Assembly: GCA_963714995.1 (NCBI GenBank)
Contig: CAVQQP010000009.1
Location: forward strand, 62,001-126,000
Length of the DNA stretch: 64,000 nucleotides
Origin: Prado023 sp963714995
Lineage (GTDB): Bacteria > Actinomycetota > Actinomycetes > S36-B12 > CAIYMF01
Reading direction: 5' to 3'
Shown here one piece after another: positions 1 through 7,748 of this stretch. Within the stretch, counting starts at the first letter, position 1. Each line of letters starts with the position of its first letter. A program made the translations under genes and the position numbers. Below the pieces are notes generated by a model, which saw nothing but the letters and a program-made list of their open reading frames with translations, was not told where the DNA came from and searched no databases.

Positions 1-1
1 C

Positions 2-1018
2 GGCCCGGTGCCGGCGGAGGCAGCCGGTGTGGTGGCCTCGGCGAAGGGCGGAAGCGCGGCATCGGTGGATACCGGGACCAGCGGCTACGCGGCTGCCCCA
101 GCCGTGTTCGACGAGGAGACCGGGGTGGTGCTCGCCGTGGCCAGCCCGGAGCAGATGCACGAGGGGCTGGAGCCCCGGCTGCTCGCACTGGCCGGGCTGT
201 GCGCGCTCCTGCTGGTGGGCGCCGGCCTGGCGGCGTGGCAGCTGGCCCGGCGCACGGCGGCGCCGATCAGGAGGCTCGCCCGAACAGCCGACGCCATGGC
301 GGCCGGGGACCTCACAGCACGGGCCGAGCCGTCGCGCATCGCCGAGGTCGACGATGTGGGCGTGGCCCTGAACCGGCTCGCGTCGCGGGTCCAGGAGCTG
401 CTCGAGGAGGAGCGGGCCGCCGCTGCGGAGCTGGCGCATCAGCTGCGCACCCCGCTGACGGTCCTGGCTGCGGATGTCGATGCAGTCGCGGACCCGGTCG
501 TGCGCCAGCGACTCAACGACGATGTCCTGACCCTCCAGCGCACGACCGACGAGATCATCACCAGTGCCCGGCGGACCAGCCGTGAAGGCCTGCACGCGTC
601 CTGCGACGCGGCTGCCGTCGTCGCTGATCGGGCCGCCTTCTGGGCGGTGCTGGCCGAGTACCAGGGCCGCAGCATGCAGGTCGAGGGCACCGGCGACGGC
701 CCGCAGCTGGTGCGGCTGACCGAGTACGACCTGACCACGGCTGTGGACATCCTGCTGCAGAACGTGTTCGTGCACACCGACGAAGGGGTTGCGCTGCGCC
801 TGGCGGTGCGGTCCGACGCCGCGGGGTTCGTCGAGGTGAGCGTTGAGGACGCCGGACCGGGCCTGGACCCCCACGGGCCTCCGGGTGAGCGCACCGGATC
901 CACGAGTCTCGGCCTGGCGATCGCCGAGCGCCTTGCCGATGCCTCCGGTGGCCGACTCGAGCGTGGCACCGGCACCCTCGGAGGCGCACGCGTGGTGCTC
1001 GTCCTGGGTCGGGGCTGA
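2..1018 (+). CDS. HAMP-domain sensor histidine kinase (5' end outside window)
   Basis: Membrane sensor kinase of a two-component system; the cognate regulator is expected upstream of the window. Counting from the ATG at position 8, a hydrophobic segment lies at about 58-80, a HAMP linker at about 80-132, the phospho-acceptor H-box ELAHQLRTPLT at 141-151 (His144), an N-box LLQNVFVHT around Asn252, and ATP-lid glycines DAGPGL (281-286) and STSLGLAIA (298-306). The frame is open to the window edge and the extracytoplasmic sensor half is missing, so it is partial rather than truncated in nature. The N-box is unusual in reading NVFVHT where NALRYT-like sequences are common. The signal sensed cannot be told. 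It stops 74 bases before the acyltransferase gene. Confidence 0.9.
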   Translation, partial: GPVPAEAAGVVASAKGGSAASVDTGTSGYAAAPAVFDEETGVVLAVASPEQMHEGLEPRLLALAGLCALLLVGAGLAAWQLARRTAAPIRRLARTADAMAAGDLTARAEPSRIAEVDDVGVALNRLASRVQELLEEERAAAAELAHQLRTPLTVLAADVDAVADPVVRQRLNDDVLTLQRTTDEIITSARRTSREGLHASCDAAAVVADRAAFWAVLAEYQGRSMQVEGTGDGPQLVRLTEYDLTTAVDILLQNVFVHTDEGVALRLAVRSDAAGFVEVSVEDAGPGLDPHGPPGERTGSTSLGLAIAERLADASGGRLERGTGTLGGARVVLVLGRG

Positions 1019-1080
1019 CTGCGGCGCTGTCCGTGGCTCTCCGGCTGGGGCCTGCTCGGCGATCGTCGGGCCGCCGGACC

Positions 1081-1086
1081 TAGGCT
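1081..1086 (+). promoter_or_regulatory. -10 element TAGGCT for leaderless acyltransferase gene
   Basis: TAGGCT ends 6 bases before the ATG at 1093, so a transcript starting at the usual distance would begin at or next to the start codon. There is no Shine-Dalgarno sequence before the ATG. No convincing -35 box is seen. Confidence 0.45.
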
Positions 1087-1092
1087 GTCGCA

Positions 1093-1791
1093 ATGGCTGA
1101 CCTCGTCTATCCGCCCGTCCTGCTCATCGGCTACGGCGCCTTCGCGGCGATGGGGCTCAAGGTGCGGGTGCATGGCGGCGAGCACCTGCCGCGCACGGGT
1201 GGGGCGGTCCTGGCCAGCAGCCACGTGAGCTACCTGGACTTCATCTTCGCGGGCTACGCGGCCCGCCCGTCGGACCGCCTCGTGCGCTTCATGGCCAAGG
1301 ACTCCGTGTTCCGGCACAAGGTCGCCGGGCCGATCATGCGCAGCATGAAGCACATCCCGGTCGACCGCACCGCCGGCGCCGCCAGCTACCTGCACGCCGT
1401 CGAGTCGCTTCGTGCCGGAGAGGTGGTCGGTGTCTTCCCCGAGGCCACGATGAGCCGCTCGTTCGAGCCGAAGGCGTTCAAGACCGGTGCCGTGCGGATG
1501 GCCGACGAGGCCAGCGTGCCGCTGGTCCCGATGGCGCTCTGGGGCACCCAGCGGCTCTGGTGCTATGACCGGCGCTCGAGCATGAAGCAGTACGGCATCC
1601 CGGTGGAGATCCACGTGGGCGAGCCGGTGGACCCCTCCGGGGATCCGGAGCAGGCCACGGCACGGCTGCGGGACTCGATCGTCGAGCTGGTCGGCCGCGC
1701 CCAGGAGAGCTACCCGCAGGACGGGACCGGGCAGTGGTGGCACCCGGCGCGCCTGGGCGGCACGGCCCCCGAGCCCGGCCCCAACGACTGA
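1093..1791 (+). CDS. lysophospholipid acyltransferase family protein (PlsC-like)
   Basis: Predicted 232-residue 1-acyl-glycerol-3-phosphate acyltransferase-type enzyme, transferring an acyl chain to a lysophospholipid or related acceptor at the membrane. The HX4D catalytic motif is seen as His44-VSYL-Asp49 and the glycerophosphate-binding motif as FPEAT at 115-119 followed by SRS. The length fits the short soluble-looking PlsC group. The start is the ATG 6 bases after a TAGGCT -10 box, suggesting leaderless translation. It converges with the acyl-CoA ligase gene at 1899, and a strong palindrome separates the two. The nearby fatty-acid activating enzyme makes a lipid role natural, but the acyl acceptor (phospholipid versus another lipid) is not determined. 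Confidence 0.88.
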   Translation: MADLVYPPVLLIGYGAFAAMGLKVRVHGGEHLPRTGGAVLASSHVSYLDFIFAGYAARPSDRLVRFMAKDSVFRHKVAGPIMRSMKHIPVDRTAGAASYLHAVESLRAGEVVGVFPEATMSRSFEPKAFKTGAVRMADEASVPLVPMALWGTQRLWCYDRRSSMKQYGIPVEIHVGEPVDPSGDPEQATARLRDSIVELVGRAQESYPQDGTGQWWHPARLGGTAPEPGPND

Positions 1792-1812
1792 CCACCGGCG
1801 GCGGTGCCGAAC

Positions 1813-1885
1813 CGATCCAAGTCTCGGGCCGAACTCGCGCCCGAGACTTGGATCGAACCGCGTGACGCGCCCGAGACTTGGAGCG
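1813..1885. repeat. 17-bp palindrome (17-9-17) plus a third arm; probable bidirectional terminator
   Basis: Arms at 1813-1829 and 1839-1855 are perfect 17-base reverse complements (core CCAAGTCTCGGG / CCCGAGACTTGG) around a 9-base loop. A third copy of the right arm follows at 1869-1885 with one mismatch. The element sits between the converging stops at 1791 and 1899. No T-run follows, as is usual for hairpins in GC-rich actinomycetes. The same 17-9-17 geometry with a different arm sequence recurs at 16097-16139. Confidence 0.75.
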
Positions 1886-1898
1886 AATCGCGATCTTG

Positions 1899-3686
1899 TC
1901 AGCGCGTGTACAGGGCCTCGATCTCCGGGGCGAAGTCGCTGGTGACCACCGCGCGCTTGAGCTTGAGGGTGGGGGTCATGTGCCCTGTCTCCTCGGTGAA
2001 CTGGGCATCGATCAGCCGCCACGCCCGGATGGACTCGGCCTTCGACACCGCGGCGTTGGCGTCGTCGACGGCGGCCTGGATGGCGGCGCGCAGGTCCGGG
2101 TCGTCGTGCAGCTCCGCGGCCGTCCGGCCCGCCTTGTCGTGCGAGGCGGCCCACGCCGACAGCGCGTCGGGGTCGAGGGTCACCAGGGCGCCGATGAAGG
2201 GCCTTCCCTCGCCGACGACCATCGCCTGGCTGATCAGGTTGTGCGCCCCCATCCGGTCCTCGAGCACCGCCGGTGCCACGTTCTTGCCGCCGGCGGTGAC
2301 GATGATCTCCTTCTTCCGCCCGGTGATCCTCAGGTAGCCCTCGGCGTCGAGGCTGCCGAGGTCCCCGGTCTGGAACCAGCCGTCCGCGTCGATCACCTGC
2401 GCCGTCGCGTCGGGGTTGTGGTGGTAGCCGGCCATCACGTAGGACCCGCGCAGCCAGATCTCGCCGTCGTCGGCGATCCGGACCGCGGTTCCCGGCATGG
2501 GCTGGCCGACCGAGCCGATCTGGGGTGCCTCGGCGCGGTTGAAGGTGCCCGACGCCGTCGTCTCGGTGAGGCCGTAGCCCTCCATGACGGTCAGCCCGAT
2601 GCCGGCGTAGAAGTTGCCGAGCCGGGCACCGAGGCTCGCCCCGCCCGTGATGGCGTAGCGCAGCTCCCCGCCCATCGCGGCGCGCAGCTTGCTGTAGACC
2701 AGTCGGTCGAACAGGGCATGCTGGACCTTCAGCCAGAGCGAGGGCTTGCCTCCCCAGCGGGCCTGCCCGTAGTCGATGGCCACGGCCGTGGCCCGGTCGA
2801 AGATGCGTGCCTTGCCCGCCTCGTAGGCCTTCTGCTGGGAGCCGTTGAAGATCTTCTCGAAGATCCGTGGCACTCCCACCAGGTAGGTCGGACGGAAGCT
2901 CTGCATGTCGCCGGCAAGGAGCTTGACGTTCGGGCAGTGGGCGACCTGCATACCGCCCTCGGCGCTGTAGACCTCGGCGCCGCGGCCCAGGACGTGGGCC
3001 AGTGGCAGGAAGAGGACCGTGCGGGCGCCCGGTGTGGTCACGACCGGCCCGGTGCCCACGACCAGCGTGCGCGCGACGAACATCAGGTTCTCGTGGGTGA
3101 TCACGCAGCCCTTGGGCCTGCCCGTGGTGCCCGAGGTGTAGACGATCGTGGCAGGGTCCTGCGGCGTCACCGCAGCGCAGCGGGCTGTCAGGACCTCGTC
3201 GGCGATCCCGGCACCCTCGGCGACCAGTGCGTCGATCAGGCCGTCGTCCATCACCCAGATCGGCGGGGGGCTGGTCAGTGATGCGCCGGCCACTCGACTC
3301 GCCGAGGTGGCGGAGTCGACGATCACGGCCACGGATTCGCTGTCCTGCAGGATCCACTCGATCTGCTCGGCCGAGGAGGAGTCGTAGATCGGCACCGCGA
3401 AGGCGCCGGCAGTCCACAGGGCGAAGTCCAGGACGGTCCACTCGTAGCGCGTGGGGGAGAGGATGGCCACGGGCTGGCCGACCTCGATGCCCCGGGCCAC
3501 GAGACCGCGGGCCACGGACCGCACCAGGTCGTTGAACTCCCGGGCGGTCACGTCGGTCCAGCCGTCACCGGCCCGCAGCGCGTACATGGGTCGATCCGGG
3601 GCCTCCGCGGCGCGCCTGGTGGGGATCGAGGAGAGGGTGTCGGTGATCGGCAGGTCGATCACCGCGGGGAAGGACAACTCGTGCAT
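1899..3686 (-). CDS. long-chain fatty acid--CoA ligase (AMP-forming, FadD15-like)
   Basis: ATP-dependent acyl-CoA synthetase of 595 residues: activates a fatty acid to acyl-AMP and then acyl-CoA. The AMP-binding P-loop YTSGTTGRPKG lies at 183-193; further on come GYGLTETTA (the adenylate-forming motif), GWFQTGDLG, and the C-terminal hinge region ITGRKKEIIVTAGGKNVAP. Length and order of motifs fit the long-chain FadD group rather than short-chain Acs. The start is an ATG at 3686. The next gene upstream on the same strand ends 45 bases away, so the two may be cotranscribed. It converges on the PlsC-like gene, and the shared 3' region carries the 17-bp palindrome. Probable role in membrane lipid supply or fatty-acid use; chain-length preference cannot be told. 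Confidence 0.92.
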   Translation of the reverse strand: MHELSFPAVIDLPITDTLSSIPTRRAAEAPDRPMYALRAGDGWTDVTAREFNDLVRSVARGLVARGIEVGQPVAILSPTRYEWTVLDFALWTAGAFAVPIYDSSSAEQIEWILQDSESVAVIVDSATSASRVAGASLTSPPPIWVMDDGLIDALVAEGAGIADEVLTARCAAVTPQDPATIVYTSGTTGRPKGCVITHENLMFVARTLVVGTGPVVTTPGARTVLFLPLAHVLGRGAEVYSAEGGMQVAHCPNVKLLAGDMQSFRPTYLVGVPRIFEKIFNGSQQKAYEAGKARIFDRATAVAIDYGQARWGGKPSLWLKVQHALFDRLVYSKLRAAMGGELRYAITGGASLGARLGNFYAGIGLTVMEGYGLTETTASGTFNRAEAPQIGSVGQPMPGTAVRIADDGEIWLRGSYVMAGYHHNPDATAQVIDADGWFQTGDLGSLDAEGYLRITGRKKEIIVTAGGKNVAPAVLEDRMGAHNLISQAMVVGEGRPFIGALVTLDPDALSAWAASHDKAGRTAAELHDDPDLRAAIQAAVDDANAAVSKAESIRAWRLIDAQFTEETGHMTPTLKLKRAVVTSDFAPEIEALYTR

Positions 3687-3731
3687 CGTGACCGCCTTCT
3701 GCCCACCGGTCTGGTGGCTACGGCTGCAACG

Positions 3732-4208
3732 CTACCGTCGCAGGAGTCTCAGTGCGGTTCGGGTGAGACGCCCTGGCCGTGCTGCATGGGTCGACCAGAT
3801 CAGGTCCAGCTGTTGGGCGCCCTCCGGGCTGAGTGCGAGGGCCGACGCGTACGTGCTGCGCCACGGCACCTCGGGGACGCCGGCCTCGAGCGCCTCGACG
3901 GGGATGCGGCGGTCCAGCGGCAGCAGGGTGTCCCACTCGACCAGGACGTGGTGGATCAGCTGACCCGGGCGGGTCGGATCCGCGGAGAGGAAGGGTGCCG
4001 AGCGCACGGTTCCTCGGCCGACCAGGCCGCGCTGCGCACCCAGCAGCATCAGGTGAGCCCGGCTCCCGACGGCCGCCAGCCGCCAGTCGCCGATCGGCGA
4101 GCGCTCCAGCAGGCCGTGACCGTCCCGGCAGCGACGGGCGCAGTCCTCGTAGGAGGAGGTCCAGCGGTTGCCCCGGTCGGGGTCCCAGCCCAGCACCACG
4201 GTGCTCAT
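3732..4208 (-). CDS. hypothetical protein, possibly PUA/EVE-like fold
   Basis: A 158-residue protein starting with ATG at 4208. It begins with a beta-rich stretch containing VLGWDPDRGNRW, then RSPIGDWRLAAVG, then LMLLGAQRGLVGRG and a run of short strands; the tail is basic (LTRTALRLLRR). The pattern 'LGWDP...W....' followed by 'GRG...' recalls PUA-like or EVE-type nucleic-acid-binding domains, but this is a weak impression and I do not recognise the family. Codon bias matches that of its neighbours, which supports a real gene. It lies 45 bases upstream of the acyl-CoA ligase on the same strand and is divergent from the regulator at 4512. Confidence 0.6.
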   Translation of the reverse strand: MSTVVLGWDPDRGNRWTSSYEDCARRCRDGHGLLERSPIGDWRLAAVGSRAHLMLLGAQRGLVGRGTVRSAPFLSADPTRPGQLIHHVLVEWDTLLPLDRRIPVEALEAGVPEVPWRSTYASALALSPEGAQQLDLIWSTHAARPGRLTRTALRLLRR

Positions 4209-4511
4209 GCCCTCATTGTGTCCGCTGCAGGAACGCCGGAAACCCCTATGGCATGGGCGATCCCGGTGTTCCCGGTCACACGGGACCAGGCGCGCACGCC
4301 ACAGGGATCGCGAGCGCAGGGATGGGCACCGGGCCACCCCCGTGGGTTCGGTGCCCATCCCTGCCGGCATCCCTGGGCGCGGGGTCCTCCCGCACCCGGA
4401 CCGGCGCGCGGGGGAATGGTAAGCAGGGAGTGAATCGAACTCCAAACCACAACTCGGATGTGCAACTGCACTTGTAGAATCGGGGCGGACCGGAATAGGC
4501 TGGGCCCCAGC
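4209..4511. other. divergent intergenic region with palindromes
   Basis: About 300 bases between divergent genes. It contains a perfect 16-base inverted repeat (4316-4331 / 4349-4364, core GGGATGGGCACCG, 17-base loop) and an 8-base pair GCGATCCC/GGGATCGC at 4257-4264 and 4304-4311. AGGGAT is repeated and the words CATCCCTG occur twice after the right arm. Possible -10 boxes TAGAAT (4475-4480) and TAGGCT (4496-4501) precede the regulator gene. No open reading frame with coding character is seen. Confidence 0.6.
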
Positions 4512-5198
4512 ATGGGGACCTATCTGAAGCTGGCCGAACGCAAGGCGCTGGTCCGGGGGGCTGCGCGCGAGATGCTCCGCTCCGGGACGTCCTTCCAGGA
4601 CCTCACCCTGCGCGCCGTCGCCGCCCATCTGGGCTGGTCCCTGGGCACCCTGCACCGGGCCTACTCGATCACCTCGACGCTGCTCAACGACCTGTTGCTG
4701 GAGTTCGAGGATGCGACCTACACCGCGGTGTTCCTCGTCGGCGACGGTGGACTGCGCACGGAGCTGACCAGGACGGCCGAGCGGATGTACGAGCACCTGG
4801 GTGACGAGGCGAACGTCCAGCTGGTGCGCTACCAGATGTCCCTGGGCTGCCGGTCCGAGGATCCGCACGAGCTGCAGCTGCGCCACACCCGGGACTCCTC
4901 GTGGGAGTTCACCCGTGACGGCCTGGTGCAGATCTCGGTGGCGGCCGGTGAGGAGTACAGCGACATCAACGCCCTGGCCACGATCCTCACGGCCTTCCGT
5001 GACGGCCTGGCCTACCAGTTCTTCTCCCATGGGGAGCGGGACCGCTGGATGGCCGACTCGCTGCGCGCGATCGACATCGCGGTCGAGCTCGCCCAGCCGC
5101 GCAAGGTCAGCACCCGGGCCTCGCTCGGCGACCAGCGCTGGACCGCCGACCAGATGCCGGCCCGGCGCCGTGAGCTGCTCGCGCAGCAGCGGGAGTAG
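4512..5198 (+). CDS. TetR-like transcriptional regulator
   Basis: A 228-residue protein whose first 60 residues look like a TetR-type DNA-binding head: VRGAAREML, then TLRAVAAHLGWSLGTLHRAY as helix-turn-helix. The conserved TetR 'I...A..LF...G' opening is degenerate (LVRGAAREMLRSGTSF), so this is a divergent member. The C-terminal part is all-helical and would form the ligand pocket and dimer interface. The start is the ATG at 4512, preceded by TAGGCT 10 bases upstream and TAGAAT further up. Its likely targets are its own promoter and the divergent gene at 3732-4208; the large palindrome at 4316-4364 lies between the two. It runs tail-to-tail with the next regulator. Ligand unknown. Confidence 0.8.
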   Translation: MGTYLKLAERKALVRGAAREMLRSGTSFQDLTLRAVAAHLGWSLGTLHRAYSITSTLLNDLLLEFEDATYTAVFLVGDGGLRTELTRTAERMYEHLGDEANVQLVRYQMSLGCRSEDPHELQLRHTRDSSWEFTRDGLVQISVAAGEEYSDINALATILTAFRDGLAYQFFSHGERDRWMADSLRAIDIAVELAQPRKVSTRASLGDQRWTADQMPARRRELLAQQRE

Positions 5199-5203
5199 CC
5201 CAG

Positions 5204-6946
5204 TCAGTCGGGCCCATCGCCGTCCGGCGGCGTGGCATCGGTGGGTGCCGCGGCGGACTCCGGGGTCCAGCCCGCCAACGGCGCGCGCAGTGTGGTCATG
5301 CCGTCCTCGACCCTCGAGGTCCAGACCAGGCCCATCCGGGTGAGCAGGCGCAGCATCCCGGTGTTGTCGGCCAGCACGACGGCGACGACCTCCTCGAACT
5401 CCAGCCGCTGGGCCAGGCGCACCAGGCGTCGCAGCAGGGCTGACCCCACGCCGCCGCCCTGATGGGCGTCCTCCACGAGGACGGCGATCTCGGCGCTGCG
5501 CTCGTCCCCCGAGTGCTCCGGGAACACGTTGCCCAGACCGATGACCTTCCCCTCGTCGCCCACCGCAACCAGCGTGGCGCCGCTGTGCCCGCCGGACAGC
5601 CGGCGCATCTGGATCTCCTGCCAGTCCCCGGATGAGACGTAGCGCTGGTACAGGGTCCGCTGGGAGCACCGCTTGTGCATGGCCGTCACGGCATGGGCGT
5701 CCTCCGGGTGGGCCAGGCGGATCCACACGGTCCCGGCCTTCACCGGCTCGATCCAGCCCTGGGCATCCGTGTCGCCGGCCGCCTTGGCGATCGCCGCGAA
5801 CAGGCGCAGCAGCGCTGACGCGCGGGTCTGTTCCGCACGGGCGAAGGGGGCCCAGCTGCGACTCAGCAGCACATGGCGGTCCTGGGTCCACTGCAGCCGC
5901 AGCACGTTGGTCCGGTCGTCCTCCCCCTCGGTCGCGTCGACCACCCGGACATGGTCGGCCTCGACCAGCTGCTCCGCGGCGAAGGGGGCCCAGCCCGGGT
6001 TCGCCACCAGCTCGGTCGCCCCGTCCATGATCCGGGACGGCAGGTCCAGCGCGTCGTCGGGGGACCCGGGGCGGACGTACGCGTTGCGGCCTGCCGAGAG
6101 TGCGGCGGCGCGCAGGACATCCTCGGTCACCGACTCCGGTGCGGTCACGGCGAGGTCGACCGTGCGCGTGCCGTCGTGAGCGTCGATCATGTACATCGCC
6201 AAGGCGTACGTGTTCAGGGCGCCCACGGCGCGGATCAGCTGCGCCACTCCCCCGGCGCGATCCGGTATGTCCACGCGGATGCGCCAGTAGGACCGAGGGC
6301 CCTCATCGGGTTCGCCCACTATCTCCGCCGGGGCGACGGCCACCCCGATCCGGGCCATCAGGGCGTCCCAGTCCTCCCGTCGCGGGCGGTCCGTGAGCGC
6401 CGGGTCCACCATGGCCAGCCCCACCGAGAGGGCCAGGGAGAAGTGCGCCAGCACGTCATCGTCGACGGTGTCGTCGATCCCGCCGTCGGCACGGACCTGC
6501 CGGACGAGGGCCCTGATGTTGTCCCAGCGGCGCTGGATCCGCTCGGACTCGATGACCCGCAGCTCCGGGTCCCGGTGGGCCCGCGTGAGGGCCTCGAGCT
6601 CGAGGAGGTCCCAGCTGCGCGGGGGGTTGGCGAAGACCTCGCCGGCCGCGGCGATGATCACCGCCAGCGGGGGCATGGGCACCCCTGGGTGGGCTGCCTG
6701 CGCCGCCCGCGCGATCCGGTCGGCGGCATCGGAGGTGACCTTCTCGGCCATCACGGTGGCGAAGAGCTCGGTGCGCCCGCCGGTCAGCTTCCGTACCCGG
6801 TACTGGGAGACGCCGGCCTCCTGGGCGACCATCCGGACACCCACACCCTCGTACCCGTGCTGGGCGAAGAGCTCGGCGGCCACATCGACGATCCTGCGGC
6901 GGATCTCCTCGTCGGTGGTCACCGCCACGACGCTAGCAGCGCGCAT
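5204..6946 (-). CDS. TetR-ACT-GNAT fusion protein
   Basis: A 580-residue three-part protein. Residues 12-200 are a TetR-type regulator: helix-turn-helix about 36-58 with AQEAGVSQYRVRK, then a helical ligand domain. Residues 221-285 resemble an ACT domain (WRIRVDIPDRAGGVAQLIRA, then beta strands), a small-molecule sensor usually for amino acids. Residues about 405-555 are a GNAT acetyltransferase with the acetyl-CoA motif QGGGVG at 496-501 and an ADNTGMLRLLTRMG helix. The part at 286-395 is a linker I cannot assign. The start may be the ATG at 6946 or GTGs at 6928 or 6922; no clear ribosome site decides it. The fusion suggests ligand-dependent transcription combined with protein or small-molecule acetylation, which is inference. 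It is divergent from the HD-domain gene. Confidence 0.85.
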   Translation of the reverse strand: MRAASVVAVTTDEEIRRRIVDVAAELFAQHGYEGVGVRMVAQEAGVSQYRVRKLTGGRTELFATVMAEKVTSDAADRIARAAQAAHPGVPMPPLAVIIAAAGEVFANPPRSWDLLELEALTRAHRDPELRVIESERIQRRWDNIRALVRQVRADGGIDDTVDDDVLAHFSLALSVGLAMVDPALTDRPRREDWDALMARIGVAVAPAEIVGEPDEGPRSYWRIRVDIPDRAGGVAQLIRAVGALNTYALAMYMIDAHDGTRTVDLAVTAPESVTEDVLRAAALSAGRNAYVRPGSPDDALDLPSRIMDGATELVANPGWAPFAAEQLVEADHVRVVDATEGEDDRTNVLRLQWTQDRHVLLSRSWAPFARAEQTRASALLRLFAAIAKAAGDTDAQGWIEPVKAGTVWIRLAHPEDAHAVTAMHKRCSQRTLYQRYVSSGDWQEIQMRRLSGGHSGATLVAVGDEGKVIGLGNVFPEHSGDERSAEIAVLVEDAHQGGGVGSALLRRLVRLAQRLEFEEVVAVVLADNTGMLRLLTRMGLVWTSRVEDGMTTLRAPLAGWTPESAAAPTDATPPDGDGPD

Positions 6947-7051
6947 GCCCGTCCGCGAGGTCACAGGACAGGCGCGGGGGTTCCGGTCGGTGAGGGGCAG
7001 GTGCGCACGCTTCGCGGACTCCGGCACTTGTCGGCGGCACGCGCTCGCGGG

Positions 7052-7717
7052 ATGATGCGCTCGATGGACGTCGACGAGCTGCGCCCTCCCGTCGCCTGCG
7101 CCGTGCCCACCCGGGTGCAGGCGGAGGCCATCGCGCGCGACCTCCTCGTCGACCAGGGCACGCGACTGGCCCACGTGCACACAGCCGGCTCGATGGCCGC
7201 TCGGCTCGGACTGCTGTTCGACGCCGACGAGGCCGCGCTGCTCGTCGCCGCGGCGACGCTGCACGACGTCGGCTACTCCCCGCGCGTGGCGATGACCGGC
7301 TTCCACCCCCTCGACGGGGCGCTCCACCTGCGCGCGATCGGACTCTCCGAGCGGCTGTGCAGCCTGGTGGCGCACCACTCCGAGGCCGACATGACGGCCG
7401 CCCAGCACGGGGTCCTCGACCTCGAGGCCCAGTTCCCACGGGAGCGCTCGCTGCTGGCCGACGCCCTGGTCTACGCCGACATGCACTCCGCCCCCGACGG
7501 CCGGGTGATCCGGGCCGAGCACCGGCTGGCGGACATCGCCCGTCGGCGCCCGGACCCGGTGGAGGCCCTGCGGGCCCAGCGGCTGCGCGCGGCGATGGCC
7601 CGGGTCGGCGCTGCGCTGCACGCGCATGAGAGGGGCCTGGCCGGTGCGGGCCGGGTCACCGTCCCGGTTCCACGCGACCCGTTGGCCGACGACTGGTGGA
7701 TGGCTGAGGACCGTTAG
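7052..7717 (+). CDS. HD-domain phosphohydrolase-like protein
   Basis: A 221-residue metal-dependent phosphohydrolase candidate. The HD signature is spread as H-V-H-T-A-G-S, LHDVGYS, LVAHHSEA and LVYADMHS, giving the His...His-Asp...His...Asp metal ligand set of the superfamily (phosphatases or phosphodiesterases of nucleotides). Three in-frame ATGs (7052, 7055, 7064) are possible; none has a good ribosome site. The last (MDVDEL) would give 217 residues. It ends 31 bases before the glycan operon, on the same strand, but a ribosome site of its own precedes that gene. Substrate is not deducible; an HD protein alone is not evidence for cyclic-dinucleotide signalling. Confidence 0.8.
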   Translation: MMRSMDVDELRPPVACAVPTRVQAEAIARDLLVDQGTRLAHVHTAGSMAARLGLLFDADEAALLVAAATLHDVGYSPRVAMTGFHPLDGALHLRAIGLSERLCSLVAHHSEADMTAAQHGVLDLEAQFPRERSLLADALVYADMHSAPDGRVIRAEHRLADIARRRPDPVEALRAQRLRAAMARVGAALHAHERGLAGAGRVTVPVPRDPLADDWWMAEDR

Positions 7718-7748
7718 CGCCACGGGGCGTGGGCCAGGGAGGGATCGG

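Noticed and set aside
439..3441. 1000-codon open frame on the minus strand
   Set aside because: Antisense and out-of-frame to the kinase, acyltransferase and acyl-CoA ligase; Arg/Pro/Gly-rich and without domain character, as expected from GC-rich third positions.
3732..5891. 719-codon minus frame covering the small gene at 3732-4208
   Set aside because: Only the last 158 codons look coding; the rest is antisense to the regulator and the fusion gene.
5873..7051. Upstream extension of the HD gene frame
   Set aside because: Antisense to the TetR-ACT-GNAT gene and lacks family character; HD motifs start after 7052.
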